Part shown: one piece after another, positions 24,487 to 35,200 of the stretch
Numbering within the stretch: the first letter of the stretch is position 1
How the letters are laid out: every line of letters begins with the position of its first letter
From: Coprobacter secundus
GTDB lineage: Bacteria; Bacteroidota; Bacteroidia; Bacteroidales; Coprobacteraceae
Assembly (NCBI GenBank): GCA_000803105.1
Contig: JTDA01000002.1
Location: 429,206-493,205 of the forward strand
DNA length: 64,000 bases
Reading direction: 5' to 3'
Translations under genes and position numbers: made by a program
The notes under the pieces: generated by a model
Databases searched by the model: none
What the model was told of the DNA's origin: nothing
The model's input: the letters and a program-made list of their open reading frames with translations, nothing else

Positions 24487-25950
24487 TTACTTTTCAATTT
24501 CCGATATTTTTTTCAAAATTAAAACCAGGTGATTCCAAAACTTCTCAACTGCTGGAATATGCATTCTTTCATCTGGAGAATGAACACCCCGCAATGTAGG
24601 TCCAAAAGAAATCATATCCAAATTAGGATATTTTTCAAGAAACAAACCACACTCTAAGCCTGCATGTATAGCTTTTACTTCCGGAGTTATCTGATACAAT
24701 TCTTCATAAGCCTCCTTTGCTATTTTTAATATACAAGAATCGAGGTTTGGTTTCCACCCTGGATAACCATCCCCATGAGTCACTACGGCACCCGCAAGAG
24801 AAAAGACACTCTCCACCCGACAAGCAATCTCATCCTTCAATGACTCTACAGAGCTTCTTTGGCTGGTGGTTACTACAATCTTATCTTCAGGAGCCATTTT
24901 TACAGAAGCTAAATTTGTTGATGTCTCTACTAATCCTGGAATATCTCGGCTCATAGCAATAACTCCATGTGGACAAGCATTTAAAGAATTGATTAATGCA
25001 AATGTCGTCTGACGGTCGATGCAGCGACCTTGTTTGTCTTCAGACTCCATTACCAAAGTCATATCTGGCTCTATTCCTCCAAGTTCACTCTCAATAGTAG
25101 CAATAAAATGATTAAAATCGACACGAATCTTCTCTTTTTCACTATGCTGAACTCCAATTATAGCTGAAGCTTCACGAGGTATAGCATTGCGAAGATTTCC
25201 CCCATTTATACTACAAAGAACCATGTCATACTTTTTATAGGATTTACATAAGAAACGCGCCAAAATCTTATTGGCATTGCCTAGCCCCTTATGTATATCT
25301 CCTCCCGAATGCCCACCTTTCAGATTTCCGACCTCTATACGGAAAAAGAAATAATCTGATGGAGTCATAGTAGGTTTATAGGTAAATATTGCAGTTGTAT
25401 CTATTCCTCCAGCACATCCAATATAAATCTCGGCTTCATCTTCAGAATCCAAATTCAACAAATAATCTCCCGATAAAAACCCGGGTTTCATACCATAAGC
25501 TCCTGTCAATCCAGTTTCCTCATCAACAGTAAATAATGCCTCTATTTTCCCATGTTGCAAATCATCAGATGCCAATACTGCCAACGTAGCAGCCATCCCT
25601 ATACCATTATCAGCACCTAACGTAGTACCTTTGGCTCGCACCCATTCACCATCTATATACGTTTCGATAGGATCATTCTCAAAATCATGTTGAGTAGCAT
25701 TATTTTTTTCACAAACCATATCCATATGAGATTGTAAAATCACTACCGGAGCTTTTTCATATCCTAAAGTAGCAGGTTTTGTAATTAAAACATTGCCTGT
25801 TTTATCTTCCTTCTCTTCTAATCCATGTTCCTGTGCAAAGGCCTTCAGATATGCACGAATTTTGCCTTCCTTCTTCGAAGGACGTGGGACCTTGGTTATT
25901 TCATCAAAATAGTGCCAAATTAGTTCCGGTTTTAAATCTTTTACTTCCAT
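24487..25950 (-). CDS. pepD: Aminoacyl-histidine dipeptidase (cytosol non-specific dipeptidase)
   Basis: A 487-residue M20C metallopeptidase that cleaves Xaa-His and other dipeptides. Zinc-site motifs are QSHMDMVCEKN, GADNGIGMAA and DEETGLTGAYG, and a late HAGLECGLF supplies another ligand. The lid domain lies in the middle (GNLKGGHSGGDIHKG). ATG 25950 (MEVKDLKPELIWHYF) is used; the open frame extends 12 bases further to a TTG. Monocistronic, converging with the ncRNA unit. Confidence 0.92.
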   Translation of the reverse strand: MEVKDLKPELIWHYFDEITKVPRPSKKEGKIRAYLKAFAQEHGLEEKEDKTGNVLITKPATLGYEKAPVVILQSHMDMVCEKNNATQHDFENDPIETYIDGEWVRAKGTTLGADNGIGMAATLAVLASDDLQHGKIEALFTVDEETGLTGAYGMKPGFLSGDYLLNLDSEDEAEIYIGCAGGIDTTAIFTYKPTMTPSDYFFFRIEVGNLKGGHSGGDIHKGLGNANKILARFLCKSYKKYDMVLCSINGGNLRNAIPREASAIIGVQHSEKEKIRVDFNHFIATIESELGGIEPDMTLVMESEDKQGRCIDRQTTFALINSLNACPHGVIAMSRDIPGLVETSTNLASVKMAPEDKIVVTTSQRSSVESLKDEIACRVESVFSLAGAVVTHGDGYPGWKPNLDSCILKIAKEAYEELYQITPEVKAIHAGLECGLFLEKYPNLDMISFGPTLRGVHSPDERMHIPAVEKFWNHLVLILKKISEIEK

Positions 25951-26086
25951 TGCTTTATTCAAAATTATCGAGTTAAAAACACATCAAAATAGGTCACATC
26001 CTGATAAATTAGTGTTAAATTCACCTTCATTTATGATATAATGGTCAAAAATAAAGCTATAAACCAATTAAATCAGAGTTTATTTT

Positions 26087-26094
26087 TATATTTG
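26087..26094 (+). promoter_or_regulatory. -7 promoter element for the small membrane / OmpH pair
   Basis: TATATTTG, 20 bases before the ATG at 26114. Confidence 0.5.
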
Positions 26095-26113
26095 CAGTAC
26101 AAATATAGTCAAA

Positions 26114-26326
26114 ATGTGGAATACGATACTTTTAACCATTGGGATTGTTGCAATAGCTTTCATTCTTTTAGGAATAAAAGTTATATTTGTTAAAAACGGA
26201 CATTTCCCCAATAGTCATATTGGATCAAACAAAGAAATGAAGAAAAGAGGTATTTCTTGTGCTATGACCACTGATTTGAAAGATCGCAATCGAAAAAGAT
26301 TGTCTGATTTGATAAATGAAAATTAA
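26114..26326 (+). CDS. Small single-span membrane protein, Bacteroidota-conserved
   Basis: A 70-residue protein with one N-terminal helix (ILLTIGIVAIAFILLGIKV) and a short cytoplasmic or periplasmic tail containing KNGHFPNSHIGSNKEMKKRG then a lone Cys (ISCAM). The 'GHFPNxHIGxNK' block is a recurrent motif of small proteins in this phylum, but the function is unknown. The ompH-like gene begins 31 bases downstream, and both share the promoter at 26087. Confidence 0.75.
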   Translation: MWNTILLTIGIVAIAFILLGIKVIFVKNGHFPNSHIGSNKEMKKRGISCAMTTDLKDRNRKRLSDLINEN

Positions 26327-26356
26327 ATTTTATTAGCCAGATAAAACAAGAAAATT

Positions 26357-26956
26357 ATGAAGACTGCTACCAGATTTATGCATTCGGCCATGGCTCTTGC
26401 TATTGCAATGTTGTTCATTCAGTGTAAAAATAATACCGGACAAACTGCCCAAACTACTGAATCTCCAGCAAAGAGCAATGTAACATCCTCCAATAGACTT
26501 CCGATTGCATATGTAAATCTAGATTCTTTATTGGTGAAATATGATTACGCCAAAGAGTTAAATGAAAAACTAATTCGCCGTCAAGAAAATGCCCGTGCCA
26601 GCTTTAACGAAAAAGCTCGCGAATTAGATAAAGAAGGTGCTGAATTTCAACGTAAATATCAAAACAATGCCTTCTTGTCACAAGAACGTCTAGAACAAGA
26701 GCAACAACGTCTATTAAAGAAACAACAAGACCTACAAACTTTGGGACAACGCCTTGAGTCAGAAAATATGCAAGAACAGGTAAAAATGCAAATGCAAATG
26801 GCCGACTCAATCAACAATTTCATCAAAGAATATAATAAAAACAAAAAATACGAAGTCATTTTAAACAATACCAGTACTTTATATATCGATCCTTCATATG
26901 ATATCACAAACGAAGTAGTCGATATGCTCAACAAACGCTATCATGCAAAAAAGTAA
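26357..26956 (+). CDS. OmpH/Skp-family periplasmic chaperone-like protein
   Basis: A 199-residue exported protein with a hydrophobic leader and a Cys at residue 23 (LFIQCKN) that may make it a lipoprotein. After a Thr/Ser linker comes the OmpH start LPIAYVNLDSLLVKYDYAK, then a long coiled-coil region rich in Glu, Gln and Arg (residues about 70-160), and the closing strand YEVILNNTSTLYIDPSYDIT. Skp-like proteins hold unfolded outer-membrane proteins in the periplasm. Second gene of a two-gene unit, closed by a terminator. Confidence 0.85.
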   Translation: MKTATRFMHSAMALAIAMLFIQCKNNTGQTAQTTESPAKSNVTSSNRLPIAYVNLDSLLVKYDYAKELNEKLIRRQENARASFNEKARELDKEGAEFQRKYQNNAFLSQERLEQEQQRLLKKQQDLQTLGQRLESENMQEQVKMQMQMADSINNFIKEYNKNKKYEVILNNTSTLYIDPSYDITNEVVDMLNKRYHAKK

Positions 26957-26980
26957 AATTTCCTTTATACACTAAAAACA

Positions 26981-27025
26981 TAAAATAAAGAGTTCAAGCA
27001 TATGGTTTGGGCTCTTTATTTTATA
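26981..27025 (+). terminator. Intrinsic terminator after the OmpH-like gene
   Basis: A stem of about 20 pairs including G-U wobbles (26981-27002 with 27006-27023; TAAAATAAAGAG with CTCTTTATTTTA) ends in TTTTATAT. Confidence 0.8.
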
Positions 27026-27270
27026 TACCCTCTCAAATACTCTTTCCACCAAATTTTTATTCTAAAAAATCAATCATGAAGATTTTCCCAGTCAGAAAGC
27101 TAAGGCCTCTCCTCTCATAAGCCTAAAATGAATAATAAGGACAATATTTCTTCTACCCCCCAATATCATTCTAATATAAGCCTTATCACCAAAATCGTGT
27201 TCAAATTCTTCATAAAAAAGGGCATACTATATAGTACACCCTTTGCAAAATAAAATATTTTATACTTTTC
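27026..27270. other. Convergent intergenic region with a minus-strand terminator
   Basis: No coding content seen. At 27214-27245 a hairpin (AAAGGG / CCCTTT with an inner TATAGTA palindrome) is followed on the minus strand by a T-run, giving the terminator for the DUF5723 gene that ends at 27271. Confidence 0.6.
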
Positions 27271-28683
27271 TCAATATCCCGGAACAGGATTATATACAGT
27301 CTTGTTTTTCAGCTTCGGGTCTCCTCCCAGCGGAAAGTTGATTCCAAAATTTAAATTTAACTTCGGTCTGTTTACCGGCACATACTGTGGTGTAAATTTA
27401 GAAACAACATAATCTGTTCCAACAAAAAAGTTAATACCTCTCGGGCATAAATTAATTAATGCACCCCAAGAACTTCCAGTATTTGAAACAGAGCCATTAA
27501 TCGCAGCCATAAACCACTTTGCTGGACGAAAATTTGCCGTAGCCATTAACTCTGTTCGTGTTTTTATTGAAGAAAAACGAGTTGAAGACAATAACCCAAA
27601 AGATATCTTATTATTTAAAATTCCATATTCAGCACCTATATTCAAGGTTGTACGTAACATCGTACTACGAGAAGACGGCGCCTTATCTTCTTTAAATTTT
27701 GCCAAAGCTTCCAAATCATCTCCAATTTTATCGGTTTCGTCGTCAAAAGCATTATTGCCATTCTCATCATCTTCTGCCCCAAGATGCTTAAAACCATCAA
27801 AATCAAAAGCTCCCTCAGGAGTCACACCCCGAAGATTTTCGTTCCATTTAATAAAACCCAAATCAGTCAAGGCCATCGATAATGTCAAATTATCCATTAA
27901 CTTATACGTTGCCCCCAAATCCACCGCGCCACCAAAACCTGCAATACCTGGAGTATCGTACTCAAACCCTGAAATATCTCCATTCTCATCCTTCTCCAAA
28001 GTTACACCCGCTACTGACAGATTCGCATAACCATAACTTCTTATTTTCCAAATATCATCACTCATTGTTATTTGCATCCTATCGATTCGTGCATCTATAT
28101 TACCTGCTCCAACCAAAACTTTCAGACGAGCTCCAATAGTCAAGCGCTCATTTAAACGATGAGCATGTCCCAAAGCTAACTCCACATAATTGTTACTTTG
28201 AGCTGCAATATTACCAAAATCATATTCAGCCGGACCTCCGTCTCCTTGCCCTGTTTTCAAGAAAGTAAATAAATCTTTTGGCAAATAAATACTAGTCTGC
28301 GACTTCAATGAAATATCAAATGTATTAAATCCGTTAAAAGCAAAAAAGCCAAACGAAAGGAGAGTCATATCAATATCCAAATCCAGATTATTTTTATTCT
28401 TCAGCCCACCCAAAAACTCATCAGCTGGTATACTCGGATGTAAACCCGTCACTAACTCATTTCCTCGTGGATACAAAAATTTAGATAATGCCATATTTGA
28501 ATTCACACCTATAGCGACATTTCCCAAAACTGGGAAGCTGAAATATCCATAATCATTTATCAATGCCGGATTAAGACGATAACGGTAAGGCATCCGTTCA
28601 AGAAAATATGATGAACGTAATGTTTGAGCCATTCCACTAAAGGATATCAGACATAATATAAATGCAATGATCTTTTTCTTCAT
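27271..28683 (-). CDS. DUF5723-family outer-membrane barrel protein
   Basis: A 470-residue exported protein beginning MKKKIIAFILCLISFSGMAQ, followed by the family-typical SSYFLERMPYRYRLNPAL. Strand-rich segments (LSFGFFAFNGFNTFDISLK, GAEYGILNNKISFGLL) and a C-terminal NLNFGINFPLGG fit a FadL-like barrel. An acidic insertion lies near residues 310-350. An ATG 30 bases upstream is also open. It follows the 1012-residue lipoprotein gene by a few dozen bases, so the two are probably one operon. Cargo or ligand unknown. Confidence 0.82.
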   Translation of the reverse strand: MKKKIIAFILCLISFSGMAQTLRSSYFLERMPYRYRLNPALINDYGYFSFPVLGNVAIGVNSNMALSKFLYPRGNELVTGLHPSIPADEFLGGLKNKNNLDLDIDMTLLSFGFFAFNGFNTFDISLKSQTSIYLPKDLFTFLKTGQGDGGPAEYDFGNIAAQSNNYVELALGHAHRLNERLTIGARLKVLVGAGNIDARIDRMQITMSDDIWKIRSYGYANLSVAGVTLEKDENGDISGFEYDTPGIAGFGGAVDLGATYKLMDNLTLSMALTDLGFIKWNENLRGVTPEGAFDFDGFKHLGAEDDENGNNAFDDETDKIGDDLEALAKFKEDKAPSSRSTMLRTTLNIGAEYGILNNKISFGLLSSTRFSSIKTRTELMATANFRPAKWFMAAINGSVSNTGSSWGALINLCPRGINFFVGTDYVVSKFTPQYVPVNRPKLNLNFGINFPLGGDPKLKNKTVYNPVPGY

Positions 28684-28719
28684 TATTATATCGTTATTAT
28701 TTTTATTCAACATTATGAT

Positions 28720-31700
28720 TTAAAACTCATTCATATCAGCTTGGATGCCTTTTACTTTTAATCCAACTTTGGCCTTAATAGACTGGCTGGTCTTCAATGG
28801 AACTCCACCTTCTGTGCCTTTGTTCTGGTCTCCTAAACCACCTTCTATCTTTAATTCCAATCCATCGAGCCGTTTCAATGCATTCGAACCATTTACTTCA
28901 ATAATCTTTATCTGAACAGTTGTTTCTGTGGGTTCAGTTTTTTGACTATCAAAATCATATGATCCAGCAGCAATATTACCTTCTGTATTATCATCAAATA
29001 AAACTTTCAAGTCACTACTACTAATAGGTTCCTCTGCATCTGGTCCTAAAGGTATTACCTTCAATTTAAGATTCAAAGGTACGCCATTTGTCACTTTTAC
29101 ATTCAAAATAATTTCCGAAACAGTAACTTTGTCGAATATATCATCCAAATCGTCCTGAATATTGTCTATAGTATCACAATACACAATATTGATATTATCA
29201 CCCAAGGCAAAAGGTACTCCTACCTCACACTTAATATCCATATCATTATTCGGGCGATCTAAATTGACCATATGCCAGCTGCCAGCAACTGGAGCATCAG
29301 CTTTAGGATAAGCATCGATAATAATACTATCCGGGACCTGTTCTATAACTTCGGATAATCTGTCAAATTGAATCTTTGTGTACCCCTCTGGAGCCGGTAT
29401 ATTTTCAGGATATTCTTTTCCAACAATCATCAAACGCGTGGTATCTGCATTTGATATATCTTCCACATGTTGATAAGCATTAATAGAGACAGGCACTGAA
29501 GGAGCATCCATAAGCAATAACCTGCCATTTTTATATGGCTTGAACACTAAATCAACATCTACCGGAACACCTAATGGATTAGATGCTTTAAGTTTAAAAT
29601 TAGCTTTTGGCAAATACAGTTTAGAGCCCTCTTTCAGATAATCACTCAAATCTCCCAAGTCAATCTTCGTATGAGGATTTTCATCTGTAACATTTTCCTT
29701 GACCCGACATGCTACAATACCTACTTCCATAGGAGCAACAGAGACTTTAGTGTCTACATTTATATCTCCCTGCAAATCGGTTAAACTAATGGAACCCTCT
29801 CCTAAGACAACATTTCCTGAAACCTTAATTACCTCGGACAAAGACAATTTTCCTTCTATTAACTTATAACTTTCAGCTTGAGTCAAATCAAGTTTTGTAA
29901 TATTCAATTTCATTCCTGCATTTGTCCACGAGCGCGTAACACTATTTTTTGTAAATATGGCTCCTTTTCCATCCAAAACCAATCTTCTATACAAAACATT
30001 TCCACCTTGATCTTTGTGAACTTCAATTTTCTGATCGCTCTCCAATTCAATAAAAGCAGGGAAATCTATATTCAAATTTTGAAATCTCATTTCACCAGCT
30101 CCTTCTGGAATAGGATTTACATCCATAGCTAAACTTATTTTTGACGGAGATTTCAATTGTACCCATCCTAAATCTTCAATTTTATCAGGTATCGATACAT
30201 CTTTTATGTCTATATCTGCACTATGTTCTTCCAAATTTGATGTGAATGCAGAAGTTTCTACATCAGCATCTACCACATCGAGCATTGCACTCGTAACTTT
30301 GACCGGCACTTTTACATTATTATTAAACTCTTGCAAGCCTGAGAAAGTCGTATTTCCAGAAACTGTCAGTTTCATAGAACCAACAATAAAATCCGGTTCA
30401 AAATGAATCGATTTAGAGTTGTTGGTTCCTGAGAGCTCCTCTCCAGATAAATCTATAGACTGCAATGTCACAGTCTTTGTAAAACCATTTTTAATTTCTG
30501 ACGGAGTAATTACCAGCTTTCCATTATCCCATGTATTATTATCCGGAGCGAAAGTCAACTTAGAAGAAAAATCAATTAAAGCATTATTCCCTCTTAATGC
30601 AAGTTCGCCCAGATTTAAAGGCGAAGAAGTTACCGTTATCTTCGAGCTTTCATCAAAATAAACCTTATTAATTTTTGTCACTTCCTCATTGATGCCTGTA
30701 ATATCAACTTCATTACTGATAACAGTCTGAGGTACATCAACATTGACCCCACTCAAAGACATATGCATATCTGAAACTTGAGGAGAACAAGATAACACTA
30801 ACGGCATAGAAATATTACAATCACCAGCATCAGTACCCGTAGTAACGCCACTAATACTAAATTTTAAATCTCCACTATAAGTGATTTCTTCTGTAAATCC
30901 AGAAATAGAGCCATTCTGATTTTGAATTGTTTTCTCATACCTCTCCAACGTAAATGTTATTATATTTCTATCACAAGGTAACTGCTCTCCAACCAAACTC
31001 AATACATTATCACCCACAATTTTACCTTTGCTGGGATTTGACAAAACAAATCCTTCCGGGAAATTAATCTGAAAATCGGTCAGTGTTATTGTTCCAGAAG
31101 ATAATCTCAATTTATTTTTGATATCAGATAAATCCCACTCAAGCTTCGCCTGACTACCTAAAACCACAGAAGATATAGACGTAATCTCTGTAGGGCAAAA
31201 AATGTTAGATATCTCAAAATCAACATTATCTGGTCGCCTCAATGTAATTTTCACTTCGGGAATAACTCCTTCGGGAAACGAACCAAGAGTTAATGTTGTA
31301 GACAAGTCAGAACGTCCCATTATTGGAGTAATATTCATTTCCGGCCTACTGATAGGTTCCTTTGACATCGTAATATCCGGCTCATTCTCTGGGAAAGATA
31401 TCGGATCTATTGTCAATGTTTTAAATGTTATTTTAAAATCTGTAGATGCATCAATTTCATCAATAGTAACATCGTCAAAACGCTCTATCTTAGCTATTAT
31501 ATCTTCCTTTTTATGAAGCCCATAAGCACCATCAGTCGTATCTAAATCGGCAATATCGTCCGGACCTAAAAGATCACGCAAGGCTTTTTCTTCAGTTTCA
31601 CCTAATGGAATACCCAACTCGCCTCCGATACCGATCACCATCGAAATATCCTTATTCAAATCATACTTGTTATCAATACAGGAATTTCCTAAAAGTACAA

Positions 31701-31758
31701 GAGATGTACATAATAAAGTTTGGCTAATAAAAACCCATGGAAAATGTCTCTTATTCAC
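28720..31758 (-). CDS. Large surface lipoprotein, unknown function (partner of the DUF5723 barrel)
   Basis: A 1012-residue protein starting with GTG at 31758. Lipobox Cys is residue 27 (VLLGNSC), followed by the acidic stretch IDNKYDLNKDISMVIGIGGE. The remainder is almost entirely beta-strand, with recurring units around 'sxxSxxxLxVxIPDKIxDLGWV' and paired Pro-rich turns, suggesting many Ig-like or similar sandwich repeats. There are few cysteines and no enzyme motif that I can see. Pairing with a barrel suggests an outer-membrane complex. Promoter on its 5' side at 31818-31825. Confidence 0.75.
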   Translation of the reverse strand: MNKRHFPWVFISQTLLCTSLVLLGNSCIDNKYDLNKDISMVIGIGGELGIPLGETEEKALRDLLGPDDIADLDTTDGAYGLHKKEDIIAKIERFDDVTIDEIDASTDFKITFKTLTIDPISFPENEPDITMSKEPISRPEMNITPIMGRSDLSTTLTLGSFPEGVIPEVKITLRRPDNVDFEISNIFCPTEITSISSVVLGSQAKLEWDLSDIKNKLRLSSGTITLTDFQINFPEGFVLSNPSKGKIVGDNVLSLVGEQLPCDRNIITFTLERYEKTIQNQNGSISGFTEEITYSGDLKFSISGVTTGTDAGDCNISMPLVLSCSPQVSDMHMSLSGVNVDVPQTVISNEVDITGINEEVTKINKVYFDESSKITVTSSPLNLGELALRGNNALIDFSSKLTFAPDNNTWDNGKLVITPSEIKNGFTKTVTLQSIDLSGEELSGTNNSKSIHFEPDFIVGSMKLTVSGNTTFSGLQEFNNNVKVPVKVTSAMLDVVDADVETSAFTSNLEEHSADIDIKDVSIPDKIEDLGWVQLKSPSKISLAMDVNPIPEGAGEMRFQNLNIDFPAFIELESDQKIEVHKDQGGNVLYRRLVLDGKGAIFTKNSVTRSWTNAGMKLNITKLDLTQAESYKLIEGKLSLSEVIKVSGNVVLGEGSISLTDLQGDINVDTKVSVAPMEVGIVACRVKENVTDENPHTKIDLGDLSDYLKEGSKLYLPKANFKLKASNPLGVPVDVDLVFKPYKNGRLLLMDAPSVPVSINAYQHVEDISNADTTRLMIVGKEYPENIPAPEGYTKIQFDRLSEVIEQVPDSIIIDAYPKADAPVAGSWHMVNLDRPNNDMDIKCEVGVPFALGDNINIVYCDTIDNIQDDLDDIFDKVTVSEIILNVKVTNGVPLNLKLKVIPLGPDAEEPISSSDLKVLFDDNTEGNIAAGSYDFDSQKTEPTETTVQIKIIEVNGSNALKRLDGLELKIEGGLGDQNKGTEGGVPLKTSQSIKAKVGLKVKGIQADMNEF

Positions 31759-32200
31759 TGGTTCAACGTATTAAAAGATTTTCAAATGAAATAAAGTTGT
31801 TAAGCACAATATATCTGCAAAAATAGTATTTTTTATCAAATGAAATACCATTCCTCATAAAATTAATACTATAAATAAAAATATCTTAAATATCTATATC
31901 ATAGAAAGAAAACTCCGTTAACTTAATTTTCTACCCTCACATTAGCGTAGAGCAATTTAACATAAGAATTATATTTTTTTATATAATTATAAAGCATTTA
32001 TTAAATATTTGCTTAAGACTAAAAGAAATAATCTATAAATAAATGAAACAAAATACTAAAATAGATTATTAAAGACATATTTCTAATCATATCCAACTTA
32101 TTATTTCAGTATCTTTGTATTAAATGTAAACTATTCTCATATTCATTACGACTACAACTATTTATTTATAAAATTTGTTGTAATATAAAACTCTACCGAT
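31759..32200. other. Divergent promoter region
   Basis: AT-rich, non-coding. The minus strand has TATTTTTG at 31818-31825 for the lipoprotein operon and the plus strand has TATCTTTG at 32110-32117 for the macroglobulin-like gene (84-nt leader). No other element recognised. Confidence 0.55.
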
Positions 32201-35200
32201 ATGAAAATAAACCAAATCTCAGGAATATTATTTTTTCTTTTTTCTTGTGCTTTTTTTAATGTACCTGCACAAGACATAGAGCTTCGTCAATTATTTAATG
32301 CCCAAGACTCGGCCCGTATGGCTAACCCAGCAACTTTTTTGAGAAGAGCCGAAGAAAATTTGCAATTGGCTCTAAAAGAAAAAAACACACCACAAGTCAT
32401 AAAACTTCTTATCGAACGGATGGCTTGTCAAATAGAAATATCACGAGACAGTTTTCCTTCTCAAATAAAGAAAATAGAAACAATTGCCCAAAACTCATCA
32501 CAACCAGAAGAAAAAGCTATATTAAACTCTCTTTTAGCAGAGCTTTATCTAAATTTTTACAGCCAAGACTCATATACTTACAATAGCCGGGAAAATCTAA
32601 CTGTCGTACCGGATAATATTGCCGAGTGGAGTGGAAATCTATTTATCGAAAAAATTAATAAGCTCTTAATTCAATCCTTACTCCCTCAAAAAATATTACA
32701 ACAAACATCGATGAGTAAATTTGAATCAATTATCAATATCGGAACCGATTCTCCAGAATTGCGTCCTACTCTATTTGATTTCTTATCGTACCGGGCTATC
32801 AATATGTACAATAATTACACCTATAAACAAAATTTCCCAACTCAGACTCAAGTTTCTGGAAAACAACTAATGGCTCCATTTTCCAATTTTATCACTTATA
32901 AATTTACTGGAAAAGCAGGAGAGCCTCGAACTCGTATATTGACTATTTATCAAGATTTATTACGCTTTAGAGATAAAAATCCAATGTCTCCAGCTTTTAT
33001 CATAGCAAACCTGGACCGCTTATCCTATGCCAATCAATGGTCTACTGATAAAACATTATATCCCCAGATTTTAAAAAAACAAATAAATTTCTATAAAGAC
33101 TCTCCTTGGTCTATAGAAATTGCAGTACAATTACTCTCATATATACAACAAAGACAAGATTCCTCTCTCAATGCTACATTGCCATCTATTTTATCTATCT
33201 GCAAAAACCTCTTAAGTACCTATCCTGATTTTGAAAAAAGTAAATGTTTAAATGATATAATTGCTAACATAGAATGTCCGTTCATAGCTATTAAAGTACC
33301 AGATTTTATTTATCCTGATAATAAAAACTACCTCCACTTATCCTACAAAAACATTGATAATATACGAACACAAATATATCGTATACCTGCAATCACTCAA
33401 CTAAAAACTGAGAAAGAGATAAGTACATTTTGTATATCTAACCATTTAATATACAACAATATTATCCAACTTTCGGATACAATAACCCCAATACAGAAAA
33501 ACGACAGTTGCCTCATTCCTATTTCCACACCCGGACAATACATTATAAAAATTTCGACTATTAATGATAGTTCCTATTCAGCATGTGCTATCGTCCATAT
33601 GACCCGTTTAATGACAGCTTATAGCCGTATTCAAAATAATGAAACAATTTTTGTTACTGATGCGAAAAGTGGAAAACCAATAAAAAAAGCATCAATACTT
33701 TTATATAACAGTGCAACATATAACGACCTGAAATATATAAACTCATACGAGACTGATAAAAACGGGATTGTCACATTTTCCACTTCTGAAGAGACAAGAT
33801 ATAGAGTTGTATATAAAAATGATACATGTCCGATATCTTCATACACAAGTTACCCATATTCATTCGACGAACCGAATAATTACAATTTAACACTCTTTAC
33901 AGACCGCAGTCTCTATCGTTCAGGACAAAAGGTACAATTTTCAGGTATTTACTACATCTCTGGAAAAAATAAACAAGGAGTCATCCCCTCCCAAAAATTA
34001 AAATTAAATCTGAGTAACCGTGGTAAAATCATATCCAGTACAAAAGTTACAAGCGATGATTTTGGTTCTTTCTCCGGAGAATTTACTTTACCTGAAAATC
34101 TGTTGTTAGGGCAATTTCAGATAAATTGCTCATCAGATAAGGCTAGAACATCCACATCATTTGAAGTAGCCGATTATAAAAGACCTACATTCCATATTGA
34201 TTTTAAAAAAAGCCATGATATCCTTAACTTTGGGCAAATTGTCAATATTAGAGGAATCGTTACCCGATACTCTGGTATCAATTTACCAAATGCAAAAGTA
34301 GAATATCGTATTATCCGATTGGCCAATTGGTTTGGACAAGGTCGAGCCTCTCAAGCTCAAATTGCAGAAGGGACATCTATAACAGACTCTGATGGAAAAT
34401 TTACTATACGTTTCGTCCCACAAAAACCTGAAGAAGATGCTTTATCTATAGGCGTTTCCTATAACTATCAGATAAATGTTATTGTGACTTCCCCCACTGG
34501 AGAAACACAAGAAGGTCAGACTATACTTTCCATTGGTGATACTCCAATAATTATTTCATTATCAATGCCTCAGATCATAGATAAAACTCAGTCTATTCCT
34601 CTTGATATTCAGATAACCAATACTCAGAAAAACGATATAGACCTACCCTGTAAATATATATTGTATGCATTATACCCATCCAAAAAAGTTCAGGACTTTT
34701 ATGAACTTGAAAAAAACAAGATTCGAATACAAGTAGAAGAAAAAAGTTTCACATCAAAACACATTCCAGATTCAGTTAACTGGAACCAACTCCCCTCCGG
34801 AGCATATCGCCTTGTCATACAAACTACAGATACTCAAGGAAAAATTATCAGTAATGAAACTAATTTTATCTTATATTCTCCAAAAGACAAAGCCCTGCCT
34901 GTAAATGTCACCGTATGGCTTCCCAAAGAGGAATATAATGTAAAACCTGGTAATACTATAAAAGTTCCTTACGGTACTGCTTTTAAAAATGCTTATGTAT
35001 TGTATCAACTCTATGAAGGAGAAAAAATACTGGAAACTAAACAGCTAAAAATAAGCAACCAGAGTAAAGGTTTAAATATTACATACAAAACCTCGTATAA
35101 AGAAAACTTACTTCTATCCTTGATATTTATTAAAAATGGTAAAATATATGACAGACAAATCATTATCAAAAAAGAAAAACCTAATCCTATATTACAAATC

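Noticed and set aside
31202..31516. Plus-strand 104-codon frame opposite the 1012-residue lipoprotein
   Set aside because: Low-complexity Ser/Ile text without protein-like motifs; antisense shadow.
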